39,535 nucleotides of DNA. Origin: Candidatus Woesearchaeota archaeon. Lineage in GTDB: Archaea; Nanobdellota; Nanobdellia; Woesearchaeales; GW2011-AR9. Position numbers and translations under genes: made by a program. Of this stretch, positions 39,387 through 39,535 are shown piece after piece (position 1 is the first letter of the stretch; the number at the start of each line of letters is the position of its first letter). The stretch covers positions 1 through 39,535 of the forward strand of contig JACOZP010000010.1 in assembly GCA_016181265.1 (NCBI GenBank), written 5' to 3'. A model generated the notes under the pieces. That model did not search any database and was not told where the DNA came from. It worked only from the letters and a program-made list of their open reading frames with translations.

Positions 39387-39533
39387 TCACGAAACTAGTT
39401 CGTCCCAGACTTCTTTTGGAGTTCGATAGTGTAAAATCATGTGCAGCCGTTGTCCGTTATAGTGCTGCACATAGTCTTTCACGTTCGTGAAAGTACCAGT
39501 TGCGAACTCCGTCTTATAACTCAAAAAGAAGCG
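39387..39533 (-). CDS. IS3-family transposase OrfB (integrase core), C-terminal end
   Basis: The last 48 residues of a transposase run off the right edge. RFFLSYKTEF, VKDYVQHYNGQRLH and LHYRTPKEVWDELVS follow the family end pattern (E-R/FF-x-x-LK-x-E, then YN-x-x-R-x-H-x-x-L-G-Y-x-T-P-x-E-x-W/Y). The element's own right end must lie between 39353 and 39386, where CGAAACTGGTTCG and CGAAACTAGTTCG (39372-39384, 39390-39402) repeat. Completeness cannot be judged here. Confidence 0.75.
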   Translation of the reverse strand, partial: RFFLSYKTEFATGTFTNVKDYVQHYNGQRLHMILHYRTPKEVWDELVS

Positions 39534-39535
39534 TT

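Overview
The window looks archaeal and AT-rich. The signs are a ribosomal protein L15e gene, an Lrp/AsnC regulator, a METTL5-like rRNA methyltransferase, RtcB, and many genes with a TATA-like box about 26 bp before an ATG that has no Shine-Dalgarno (leaderless transcripts). A poxvirus/eukaryote-type topoisomerase IB, short genes of unknown function and bacterial-looking genes (MutS, AhpC, Fe/Mn SOD) suggest a DPANN-type, Woesearchaeota-like archaeon with some oxygen exposure. That placement is inference; no rRNA gene is present. No tRNA gene, rRNA gene or CRISPR array was seen.

Layout. 1-230: tail of an msrA gene split by a 69-70 bp palindromic element. 230-11000: mostly housekeeping genes (unknown protein, L15e, DEAD-box helicase, J-domain protein, CorA, CBS protein, lipase-like hydrolase, half-size MFS protein, dolichol-kinase-like protein, RtcB). 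11000-11541: a broken unknown gene carrying two hairpins. 11646-19174: secreted cupredoxin protein, site-2 protease, second half-size MFS protein, MutS, isochorismatase-fold hydrolase, MgtC/DUF4010 protein. 19255-25914: unknown genes, SpoT-like HD protein, Lrp regulator, PurC, topoisomerase IB, and an AlkD-METTL5 pair whose alkD carries a 114-bp in-frame palindromic insertion. 26145-34815: a copper island. 34971-39535: an IS6-like element with 8-bp target duplications and a broken transposase, an AhpC-MazG-SOD operon, an acetyltransferase, a 151-bp MITE-like element and the end of an IS3-family transposase.

The copper island is the clearest functional system. It holds a HMA copper chaperone, a CPC-type Cu+ ATPase, a HMA-TauE/SafE-cupredoxin fusion, a membrane-anchored winged-helix protein, a SAM methyltransferase, an ArsR repressor, a DUF2892 protein, a 49-aa cysteine-rich protein and a CPH-type (CopB-like) ATPase. 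Palindromes lie at its outer promoter and at its ArsR promoter. Together these would sense, chaperone and expel copper.

The most unusual pattern is short palindromic DNA placed inside genes at multiples of three. It is a readable 38-codon insertion in alkD, and it carries a single in-frame stop in msrA and in the gene after rtcB. This recalls the protein-coding palindromic elements of Rickettsia, but the copies do not share obvious sequence with one another. Whether they form one family needs a genome-wide comparison.
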